DNA from: Microbacterium sp. Root166 | Lineage (GTDB): Bacteria; Actinomycetota; Actinomycetes; Actinomycetales; Microbacteriaceae | Direction: 5' to 3' | DNA: 64,000 bases | Assembly (NCBI RefSeq): GCF_001427145.1 | Contig: NZ_LMGL01000002.1 | Location: forward strand, 701,442-765,441 | Shown: positions 27,343-34,540 of the stretch, piece by piece | Layout: each line of letters starts with the position of its first letter | Numbering within the stretch: position 1 is the first letter of the stretch | Program-made: the position numbers and the translations under genes | The notes under the pieces: generated by a model | The model's database searches: none | What the model was told of the DNA's origin: nothing | What the model saw: the letters and a program-made list of their open reading frames with translations, nothing else

Positions 27343-27611
27343 GCGGTCTTGTCATGTGGAATGGGCTGGTCATAGTCGGCGCGCTGGCAGCGACCGCGCT
27401 ATTCATTTGGGGCATATGCCGAATTTTGCGCTCCCGAGAAGAGTGCATCCGACACGCGAGACACCCACTGTCGGCGATCGTCACAGCCCACATGACGTCG
27501 GCCTGCGTCCGCCGAAGGGGGGACATCGAGGCGAGGGGTCGGATGACTAGATTTGAGCGACGCCTCCTCGGCGCTCCATCGCCGGCGTACTTGACACTGA
27601 GAGAAGGATGA
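27339..27611 (+). CDS. Small membrane protein
   Basis: 90 residues with one N-terminal helix (about 6-29) then a basic, Arg-rich cytoplasmic part. Its ATG overlaps the sigma-factor stop (ATGA), which supports it as a real gene. No family recognised. Confidence 0.6.
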   Translation: MSGLVMWNGLVIVGALAATALFIWGICRILRSREECIRHARHPLSAIVTAHMTSACVRRRGDIEARGRMTRFERRLLGAPSPAYLTLREG

Positions 27612-27615
27612 GCCG

Positions 27616-28197
27616 TTGCATCCTCCGCACGTCATGACGCGCCGCAGAGCGAGGCTCGCCGCAACTACGGCGGTCATCCTCACGCTCGGTGCCGCAGGCG
27701 CGGGGTGCACCTCGAGCTCCGAGCCCCGCGAGACACCCTCTGTATCAGCCTCCCCAACCCTGGAACCAAACGAATCGCCCTCCGCATCAGCCTCCCCGAC
27801 CCCTGCAGCCTCGTCGACGGCACAGGCTCATGTCAGCGAGCACCAGGTCGAGTATGAGGCGGCAATCGCTACCTGGCCCCAACCGCTGCCTCCTGGCTAC
27901 TCCTGGCCGGCCTGGACCAACCTCCCGCATATCGGCGCCCGTGGCGCGGGCCAGCTCGGTGAGGCGGACAACGCCAGCGGTGTCTACCGTTGCATCCTCG
28001 TCGATGCCGCTTGGCACGCGTACTTCGAAACGAACGACCCGGTGGCGTCGAAGGACTATGCGACCCGTGCCGACCAGTACGTCATCCCCGACAACCCAAA
28101 CATCATCCCCGTCACCGAGAACGGTGTGATCATCGACCAAGCTCTTGCTACAGCCAACGGCATCTGCCGGGGCATCGTCGGAGAGTTGCAGCACTGA
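27616..28197 (+). CDS. Secreted lipoprotein
   Basis: 193 residues. Start is TTG, with GAAGGA 7 nt upstream; the later ATG at 27634 has no ribosome site. The signal peptide ends in lipobox GAGC, then a Ser/Pro/Ala-rich linker (about 35-75) and a domain with two Cys that could form a disulfide (YRCILVDAAW and NGICRGIV). Fourth in the sigma-factor run. Function unknown. Confidence 0.75.
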   Translation: MHPPHVMTRRRARLAATTAVILTLGAAGAGCTSSSEPRETPSVSASPTLEPNESPSASASPTPAASSTAQAHVSEHQVEYEAAIATWPQPLPPGYSWPAWTNLPHIGARGAGQLGEADNASGVYRCILVDAAWHAYFETNDPVASKDYATRADQYVIPDNPNIIPVTENGVIIDQALATANGICRGIVGELQH

Positions 28198-28242
28198 GAT
28201 CTACGTCAACAACCGCTGGTTTAGAACAGCTTTGGAACGGAA

Positions 28243-28536
28243 GTGAACGTGGCGACTGCGCCCAAGACCGCACTCAAAGTGATGCTGATTCTTGGCGGGC
28301 TAGCACTGCTAGCGGTCGGTGCGGTGATCGCCGCCCAAGGTGCCGGCGCACTTCTTATGGCCGGTCTGTTGTCGCCCGTAGCCATCAACTTCGGCCCCGC
28401 CTTCTTTGAGATGCTGGGGGCGCCGATCGCATGGGTGATTGGCGGCGCAGTGATGGTGCTCATAGGTTTCGGCCTCATGCTCGCCGCATTCAATCTCCGC
28501 AGCATCTCGCCGGAAGACGAGTCGCCGAGCGAATGA
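28243..28536 (+). CDS. Small membrane protein with two helices
   Basis: 97 residues from a GTG start; two or three hydrophobic helices (about 13-32, 35-60, 62-83) and an acidic C-terminal end. It lies in the same exported-protein run as its neighbours. No family recognised. Confidence 0.6.
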   Translation: MNVATAPKTALKVMLILGGLALLAVGAVIAAQGAGALLMAGLLSPVAINFGPAFFEMLGAPIAWVIGGAVMVLIGFGLMLAAFNLRSISPEDESPSE

Positions 28537-28611
28537 CGACCATGGGCAACGAGGTTCTTCCTCAGGCGGTACCCGGCCCGCACATCCACAGAGTAAGCGC
28601 AGGAGACATCC

Positions 28612-29265
28612 ATGACTAGGAGCGCCCTGCGGCGACCTGCGCTCCTCGCTATCGCGGTGATCGGAACAATCGCGATCGTGATTGGGGTGATTGTCATTGC
28701 ATTCACCTCGGGGCAGGCACGGCCGGTGCCGGTGGCATCGTCTGCAGCAACCGCGACCCGCGTGCTGATCGAGCCGGATGAGGCTCTTGATGATCGCTGG
28801 CAAGCGATCGCACTCCAGTTCCCGGACGCGCAGCGGCCCACGGCGAACGAGCTGCACCGATACCAGGCGGGTGAGTTTCCGTATGACCGCGCCGCCTGCC
28901 TTGCAAATGCCAGGGCCGGTGGGTTCGACCCGACCGGATTCGGTATCACCGAGCGCACTTCTAATGATCTGAACGCGCGCCTCGAGGCATATGTTTGCGC
29001 CGTCTGGTTCCCCATCACCGGTGTCGCTACTGCCGTCGCTCCGCTCTCAGAGTCGGAACTGTCCCGGCTCCACGCCGGCCTGGTCGACTACAGAGCTTGC
29101 ATCGTTCAGTCCGGAGAACCGGCAACTCCCTTGATCGCGCAGGCAGACTTCGAACGACACTGGCCCGCAATCGGTGAGTTGCCTCAACCGACGCCAGGCA
29201 TCACACAAGCCAGCGACTGGCAAGCAAGCTCTCGGGTGTGTGCAGAGCCTGACCCGCGACCCTAG
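28612..29265 (+). CDS. Membrane-anchored exported protein
   Basis: 217 residues with an uncleaved-looking N-terminal anchor (LLAIAVIGTIAIVIGVIVIAF, about 11-31) and an exterior domain with four Cys (in RAACLANARAGG, AYVCAVWF, YRACIVQSG and SRVCAEPD), which could form two disulfides. The spacing suggests a distinct small extracytoplasmic family. Function unknown. Confidence 0.7.
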   Translation: MTRSALRRPALLAIAVIGTIAIVIGVIVIAFTSGQARPVPVASSAATATRVLIEPDEALDDRWQAIALQFPDAQRPTANELHRYQAGEFPYDRAACLANARAGGFDPTGFGITERTSNDLNARLEAYVCAVWFPITGVATAVAPLSESELSRLHAGLVDYRACIVQSGEPATPLIAQADFERHWPAIGELPQPTPGITQASDWQASSRVCAEPDPRP

Positions 29266-29318
29266 GCGATCTCACTCCTGCACGATGGCGGATCGCTGAT
29301 TGGTACGCCGCAGCCCGC

Positions 29319-29747
29319 TCAGTCTGCGTCGATACCTTCGAGACGAAGTTGCTGACGGTGCAGGTCAAGGGCGGCCGACCCGCTGGCCCAGAGCTCTAGG
29401 AGCTGATCGCCCTCAACAATGGCGGCAGCTACCCCGGGTACGCCCCAATTGACGATCAGAATTTCTCGGTTCCCCAGTCGGGAATCTTGGTGAGAGAACA
29501 CGGAGCCGACTTGCGGAATCGCAAGACGTGCAACGCCATCGGGAAAGGTCAACGACGACCCGGCGAGATTGCACCCGGGCTCGCCCGCCGCCTCAAGATC
29601 CTCGACGTTGATAGACGCCCCTTCGCACGGTGCAAGTTCATCCGCGCCGAGGGGAACACTTACCCCGCGTGCCGGCGCGCATCCAGACACGGCGAGGGTC
29701 ATCACCAATAGTGCGGAAGCTGCCCACCGTCTCTGAGTACCACCCAT
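29319..29747 (-). CDS. Small lipoprotein
   Basis: 142 residues. Signal peptide with lipobox AVSGC (C23), then a compact domain with two more Cys (APCEGA and EPGCNLAG). It is on the opposite strand to the genes around it, so it forms its own unit. No family recognised. Confidence 0.68.
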   Translation of the reverse strand: MGGTQRRWAASALLVMTLAVSGCAPARGVSVPLGADELAPCEGASINVEDLEAAGEPGCNLAGSSLTFPDGVARLAIPQVGSVFSHQDSRLGNREILIVNWGVPGVAAAIVEGDQLLELWASGSAALDLHRQQLRLEGIDAD

Positions 29748-29834
29748 GCTCGAACCCTAGCCGTCGCCAACTCAGATCTACTTGCGCCTGCAGGCGGATC
29801 GCGGAGGACGCAGCCCGGGCAGTAGTTTCTCCAC

Positions 29835-30143
29835 ATGGAGCCGATCCCGCCAGAGCGCCGCGTGATTCGACTCTTCCCCGACCACGGTCACCCCTGGCCT
29901 CTCTGGGAGAACTCCACGCCGACCTGGGAGGTCGGCTATACGACCTCACCCGACATGTACGGACTGTCCGCGGAACTCACCGAGGATCTATCCGGCTGGT
30001 ACGCCTTCTGGTTGCAGCACCGCGACCCTTTTGAAGGTGGGGACGCAGAGGAGAACCGCGCGCGGTGGTTTCGCGATCGTGATCGGATCGCTGGCCGTCT
30101 TCGTGAAGAAGTCGCCGCTTTCGCGGACGTCATCCTGGAGTGA
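29835..30143 (+). CDS. Conserved-looking small cytoplasmic protein
   Basis: 102 residues, no signal or membrane helix, rich in Trp and charged residues (PWPLWENSTPTWEVGYTTSPDMYGLSAEL and an ENRARWFRDRDRIAGRLREEVAAF helix). TAGTTT (29823-29828) ends 6 nt before the ATG, a leaderless arrangement that supports the start. I cannot assign a function. Confidence 0.65.
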   Translation: MEPIPPERRVIRLFPDHGHPWPLWENSTPTWEVGYTTSPDMYGLSAELTEDLSGWYAFWLQHRDPFEGGDAEENRARWFRDRDRIAGRLREEVAAFADVILE

Positions 30144-30267
30144 CCGAGCTTCGACGCCCCTTGAGCGATCGCCCAGCGCACATGAAGGGCCTAGCCTCAA
30201 CAGCGCAAGCCATTCCTCCCTGTGGAGAGTGTCCAGGGTGGGGCCGCTGACCGCCTACTCTGTGCGG

Positions 30268-30522
30268 ATGGAGTATGTGTTCGTGGCGGTCTGGAGCATC
30301 GGGGCGCTTGCGCTCGGAAGCCTCTTTGCGTTCCACCCCGAGATCCCGACGGACAAGTTCATCAAGCAGATGACGCGGTCCCGCAGCGCAAACCGCCTTT
30401 CGGAGATACCCGCGCGCAGCACGCTCTTGATCAAGAACCGGATCGGCGGGGTCTTCTTCATGATCGCGGGCGTGGTCGTCCCCATCCTTGCGTTCACACG
30501 GGGTATTTCGTTCGGTTCATAG
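30268..30522 (+). CDS. Small two-span membrane protein
   Basis: 84 residues with helices at about 3-22 and 57-78 and a basic loop between. TACTCT (30256-30261) lies 6 nt before the ATG, so the start is probably leaderless. A longer in-frame start far upstream would read through unrelated sequence. Confidence 0.6.
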   Translation: MEYVFVAVWSIGALALGSLFAFHPEIPTDKFIKQMTRSRSANRLSEIPARSTLLIKNRIGGVFFMIAGVVVPILAFTRGISFGS

Positions 30523-30641
30523 GCGATCCACTTACGAGCCCAGACGCGAGGCAAATCTCATCGCATGGCTGCCACAGGGCGGGGAGCGTCAAGCGCCCAC
30601 GGCAGTGGTGTTACCCGAGTGGGGCCGCCGGGACATGGCCC

Positions 30642-30866
30642 AGTGAGTCGATTCCGATCTCATCCGCGCTGCGACTACGCCTCCGACAGCGGAACCGGTT
30701 TTGGGCGAGTGTCCTCAATCCGGCTACCGAGGTGCGGTGGCCCGACCCAGAAGTTGGGCGGCGGTGGATAGCGGATGGAGATGCACTCGTGCGGGACAGG
30801 CAAGCGGAGCTTGGACCCTCGCTTCGCGTTGTGGGCGATTTCGCAATGTACCGTCCGGACGCCTGA
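30642..30866 (+). pseudogene. Possible fragment of a degraded gene
   Basis: A 74-codon stretch whose last ~50 residues (TEVRWPDPEVGRRWIADGD and LRVVGDFAMYRPDA) look like real protein, but I find no plausible start and the upstream sequence in this frame is low quality. It may be the 3' remnant of a lost gene. It lies in the gap 30523-31071, where I can support no intact gene. Confidence 0.25.
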
Positions 30867-31071
30867 AGCTGATCACCGCTGACGGATCGTGTGCGAGCGA
30901 GTGCATCGACCGCCAGGTTGCCGTCCCGTCGCACACGACCGGCCGGACTGCTGTGCCGCCGTCGGGTCGCGCATGAGGGTCCGAAGCACTGAGACGAGGG
31001 GTGTCCGGTCTCGACGTCGCCTCGACCCGGATTGCCGTTCTGCGCCTGCAGAACGTCTGTACAGTCGTGGG

Positions 31072-32124
31072 ATGGAAGAACGCCGCCGGCGTCCCTCGCC
31101 GACGTGGACGCTCGCGCTTACAATCTTGGGTTCCGCGTTGTGCGTCATCGCTGCGTTAATGGCTGCCGACTATCTCTCATCCCCACGCGACCCGCTGTCC
31201 ATCGCGGAAGAGAAGCTCTCTTTTCAGATTGATCCTGCCGATCTGGTCAGCGACACTGGCGCGAAGGTCACCGTATTCATTAGTCACGACTTTCGCTCCG
31301 ATTGGGAGAACGTGATCGTGAGCTTTCAACCCGCTCCGACCAGTGACGTTGAGGTAGGAATCTCGCATTCACCGGGGGGAATAGAGGGACCAGCATGGTT
31401 GTGTGGCCCTGGGCCGCGAGCGACCAATGAGGGTACGCCCGGGGACAAACAGATACTGTCTGACCGGACGACGGTTGTCAGCGGGCTAGCAGCACCTCGC
31501 GACGAAAGCTCGGCGGCGCCAGAGTCTACGTACATCGATGGGCGCACATACGGAGTTGCTTGCCAGCGAACCGGAGAGTTGTATGAGCGCCAGCCGCGGG
31601 GGCTCGTGTACGTTTCCCCAACGGGGATCAGCATTGCCCTCACCGCTGATGGCGAGGCGCCGGTGTCGGTAAGCGAAAAGCTCGAACTGCCGAGCGGGTG
31701 GAGTCTGAGCGACGTCGAGCGGGTGTACACCGCGCAATCGACTGGAGCCGTGAAAAAGGACGGCGATTCGGGGAGTCAACCCCTAGCAACAGGCGGGCAA
31801 GACGCGGGCGCAGACACGGCCTTCCGCGTGCGCGGCCTTCACGTGATACAGGACGCGCAGGTCACACGCGAGGTTGAGCGTCTAGCCTGGACATCCGCGA
31901 TTTTGGCTGGTGCTGGCATAGGCCTACTGACTGCAGTGGCCGGTTTGGCGCTAGAAGCACGTTCGGCAGGTCCGGTGCGTCCGCCCATCCCGGTCGTAGT
32001 CGCGGACCCTGCGCCTCCCGTCCGCCCGAGAAGCGGGGGAGGTAGTCCATGGATCGTTGTTGGTGCGATGGTAGTCGCCCTTGCTTTCGGAACGGCTGTT
32101 GTCTCGAAACGTAGGGAGCGATGA
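31072..32124 (+). CDS. Membrane protein with large exterior domain
   Basis: 350 residues. N-terminal helix (about 12-32), an exterior domain of ~220 residues, then two C-terminal helices (around 280-300 and 325-343) with a Pro-rich stretch between them. TACAGT (31060-31065) ends 6 nt before the ATG; this fixes the start, although the frame stays open further upstream. Function unknown. Confidence 0.7.
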   Translation: MEERRRRPSPTWTLALTILGSALCVIAALMAADYLSSPRDPLSIAEEKLSFQIDPADLVSDTGAKVTVFISHDFRSDWENVIVSFQPAPTSDVEVGISHSPGGIEGPAWLCGPGPRATNEGTPGDKQILSDRTTVVSGLAAPRDESSAAPESTYIDGRTYGVACQRTGELYERQPRGLVYVSPTGISIALTADGEAPVSVSEKLELPSGWSLSDVERVYTAQSTGAVKKDGDSGSQPLATGGQDAGADTAFRVRGLHVIQDAQVTREVERLAWTSAILAGAGIGLLTAVAGLALEARSAGPVRPPIPVVVADPAPPVRPRSGGGSPWIVVGAMVVALAFGTAVVSKRRER

Positions 32125-32269
32125 CGGAGAGACCCGAGATTTCGGATGCCTGAGAAGCGGGACCACAGCAATGCAGTTCGGTGGACTGCCGGATTCGGGG
32201 CTCGTCTCGTGCATGGGCCGACTCGATTGGTCGCGTGGCTATCGCGCCTGACGCCGGTGCGGCGTTGAT

Positions 32270-32602
32270 CTAGCCGAATCCGCCGCTCCCGCACGACGAG
32301 AAGACTGCAAACGAGACGATCATCGCAACCACCAGCCCGAGGATCATCTTGATGTTGTCGCCGCCGCTCGCCTTCGCCCGTTGCGAGGTGCGATACGCCG
32401 CCTCAGCGGCCTTCCGACGCCGAGGGTCGTAGCCCTCGAACAGTTCCGGGTTCTCCGTGCAAGTCTTGCAACGCAAACTCATCGCAAACGCGATGTCCTT
32501 CTCAGGCGGATGCTGTGAACGATCGAGCGTGCATTGCATGCCGCTGAACCGGACCATGTCCCCCTTGCGCCACTCGCAGCCGCAGTCGAGGCCGACTCGC
32601 AT
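32270..32602 (-). CDS. Small protein with Cys pairs and C-terminal anchor
   Basis: 110 residues from the chosen ATG. It has LDCGCEW, MQCTLD and a RCKTCTENPE pair, suggesting a small metal-binding unit, then a charged helix and one C-terminal helix (IKMILGLVVAMIVSFAVFSS), so it is probably tail-anchored. The start is uncertain; an upstream ATG would add 51 Arg-rich residues that look non-coding. Confidence 0.5.
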   Translation of the reverse strand: MRVGLDCGCEWRKGDMVRFSGMQCTLDRSQHPPEKDIAFAMSLRCKTCTENPELFEGYDPRRRKAAEAAYRTSQRAKASGGDNIKMILGLVVAMIVSFAVFSSCGSGGFG

Positions 32603-32751
32603 CCCGTCGTACCCTAACCGGGTCACCGGTGGGTGAATATGTCTCCACGTAGGCACAGCCTCAGTCTGCCCGAAGGACGGTCCATCGCGCGGCCATCTCG
32701 CCCGGCATCGAAGGTCGCGTCTCGACGCGCGCTCGCTGAACACGAGGCGGG

Positions 32752-33225
32752 TCAATCGATGGCAGCCTCGGCGCAGTCGCGCGGCTCTTGCCCGCCGTCG
32801 TCGACAAGCTGGACTCCGAACTCGGTGTCGGGGCCGTACGGCCAGTCGGTGAACTCTTTAGTGAATCCGTCAGCGGCGAGCGTGAGCCCTTCGATGCCGG
32901 GTTGGGTCGGGTCGTCGTTGGTGGCGAACGTGAAGGCTTTGCCGTCGAGGCCGCCGCCGGTTGCGATCGCGCTCACGAACCAGACCTTCTCGTCGTCGTT
33001 GGACTTGACGGCTGACCATCGGGCTAGTTCTACGCCGGAGACGTTGAGCCCAAGACTCATGCTGTCAGCGGTGGACTGGTCGACGGTCAGGCATCGATCA
33101 TCGGTCGGCTGCGCGTCAGGCGTGAGGCTCGCTTCGGGCGTGAGGCTCGCTTCGGGTTCGTCTGGGGTGGCCGCACATCCGGTTAATAGGAGCGCAGCTG
33201 CAGCGAGGATCGCGAAGGGGCGCAT
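32752..33225 (-). CDS. Small secreted lipoprotein
   Basis: 157 residues. Signal peptide with lipobox LLTGC, then a tandem repeat in the linker (EASLTPEASLTPDA) and a domain with two Cys (DDRCLTVDQ and PRDCAEAA). ATG at 33225 has AGGA 8 nt upstream; ATG at 33231 is also in frame. No family recognised. Confidence 0.68.
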   Translation of the reverse strand: MRPFAILAAAALLLTGCAATPDEPEASLTPEASLTPDAQPTDDRCLTVDQSTADSMSLGLNVSGVELARWSAVKSNDDEKVWFVSAIATGGGLDGKAFTFATNDDPTQPGIEGLTLAADGFTKEFTDWPYGPDTEFGVQLVDDGGQEPRDCAEAAID

Positions 33226-33600
33226 GGTCATGATCCTAGGGACGACACGGGTCAGGATCACTGGTCGGCCTTCCGTCCCGACAAGATGCAGCGCGCGGCC
33301 CGATATGCCCCTGGCGAACACGCGCGGGTTGCCGCAGGGTGATCTGTACAACTGAAGGTGGGGGTTCTTCCGGCCTTGCGGCCAGAAACACCCCCTCTGC
33401 CCCCTCCGGTAAATGGAGGGGTAAGAAAAACGGCCCGCTTGCAGGCGGGCCGTTCAACCACCCGTGAGGGTGTCGCATCAGAAAGACTGAGCGGTTTAGT
33501 CACCTACAGTCTAGACGAAAATTCGGCCGGCGGCTCGAATTCGTTTCTCGCCTGATGAGGCCTCTTCCGGGCACTGAGCAACCCCCGGAAGTAGGTGAAC
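33226..33600. other. 375-bp stretch without a gene
   Basis: Holds two hairpins: a small one (CCCCTCC/GGAGGGG, 33401-33421) and the terminator at 33430-33453. Open frames here are short and Arg/Pro-rich; I support none of them. Confidence 0.5.
33430..33453 (-). terminator. Rho-independent terminator, minus strand
   Basis: A perfect 9-bp stem ACGGCCCGC/GCGGGCCGT with a 6-nt loop; the A run at 33425-33430 is a T run on the minus strand. It would stop transcripts arriving from the relaxase gene to the right. Confidence 0.75.
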
Positions 33601-33723
33601 ATGGCAGACAACAAGAAGAAGCGTTCGCGCAAGATCCCGGCCCGGTACTGGCTCCGTTGCGGAGCAAAGACCCTGACCGTCATCGTGCACATCATTCGCA
33701 TCTGGCTCGAGCTGGGCAACTAG
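33601..33723 (+). CDS. 40-residue cationic small protein
   Basis: MADNKKKRSRK at the N terminus, then an amphipathic hydrophobic stretch (TLTVIVHIIRIWLEL) to the end, with one Cys at residue 20. GGAAG and AGGTGA precede the ATG. The sharp split between a Lys/Arg-rich head and a hydrophobic tail is typical of small membrane-active peptides (toxin, phage-inhibitory or regulatory), but I recognise no known family and no antitoxin beside it. Confidence 0.55.
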   Translation: MADNKKKRSRKIPARYWLRCGAKTLTVIVHIIRIWLELGN

Positions 33724-33882
33724 CCCAGCACGTGCGGCCAGGCTCGGTGATGCGAGCCTGGGTCCTGGTCGCACCGTTATCTACCAATGAGGTGCGTTCG
33801 TCCATCGCTCAATGAGCGGCGTGACACGTCTGCGTTCATCACCTCGGTCCATGGTCATCGACCGTTCCGCTACGGTGGCGGC

Positions 33883-34200
33883 ATGACCGGGAGTCGCACC
33901 GCCTCACGTCCCGTCCGCGGGGTTTCCGCCCTCGTTGCCGCGATCGCCTCAGCGGTTGCCGTACCCGTGAGCTTCATATTCGGCATCAGAGCCGCGCTTG
34001 ACGGGAGCGGTTCCGGGTCGGCGGTCTTCCAGGTGGTCTTCATCTTGGGGCTGATCATGGCTGTCGCGGCGATCGTGGTGTCGATCGTGCATCTGGTGCG
34101 TGGCGCTCGGAAGGCGCTGCCGATTGTCACGATCCTGGTTGCGCTACTGCCCTTTGCGGGGGTGCTCGTCGTGTTCTTGGCGAATCTGAACGCGTCCTAG
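33883..34200 (+). CDS. Small three-span membrane protein
   Basis: 105 residues with three hydrophobic helices (about 14-36, 46-68 and 77-100). TACGGT (33871-33876) lies 6 nt before the ATG, a leaderless start. No family recognised. Confidence 0.62.
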   Translation: MTGSRTASRPVRGVSALVAAIASAVAVPVSFIFGIRAALDGSGSGSAVFQVVFILGLIMAVAAIVVSIVHLVRGARKALPIVTILVALLPFAGVLVVFLANLNAS

Positions 34201-34379
34201 CACGCCACGGTTCGGTGGCTGGAGCACATGAGTTTTTGATTCCAGCGGGGTGACATCGGTCGCGTTCCTTGTCGGGCCGTCATCCGCGCGAATGGGCAAT
34301 CAAACGCCCCTCCGGTCACTCTCATACGGTTTGCCCAGTCTCGTCCGCTCCGACAATCAGCGATCTAGCGGTCATCGGC

Positions 34380-34440
34380 GGCGGAGCGCCCGGAGCGAGC
34401 GGTTGCTAAGCGCAGCTCGGAGCGCAGCGGAGAGCGGAGT
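34380..34440. repeat. GGAGCG-rich repeat cluster, candidate oriT region
   Basis: GGAGCG occurs at 34383, 34392 and 34419, with close variants after it (GGAGAGCGGAG). The cluster sits in the 340-bp gap 34201-34540, just beyond the 3' end of the relaxase gene. Short direct repeats of this kind often mark relaxase-binding regions, but I see no nick-site consensus. The gap upstream of the relaxase (37286-37469) is the other place to look. The rest of this gap shows nothing clear. Confidence 0.35.
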
Positions 34441-34540
34441 CTGCAAAAAGCGAGCGCACGGGAACGGAGATGTCGCTGACCGCTATCATCTTCGCGGTCG
34501 GGGCGAACTGCCGCGTCGTCGGACCCTCGTTGCGCGCCGG

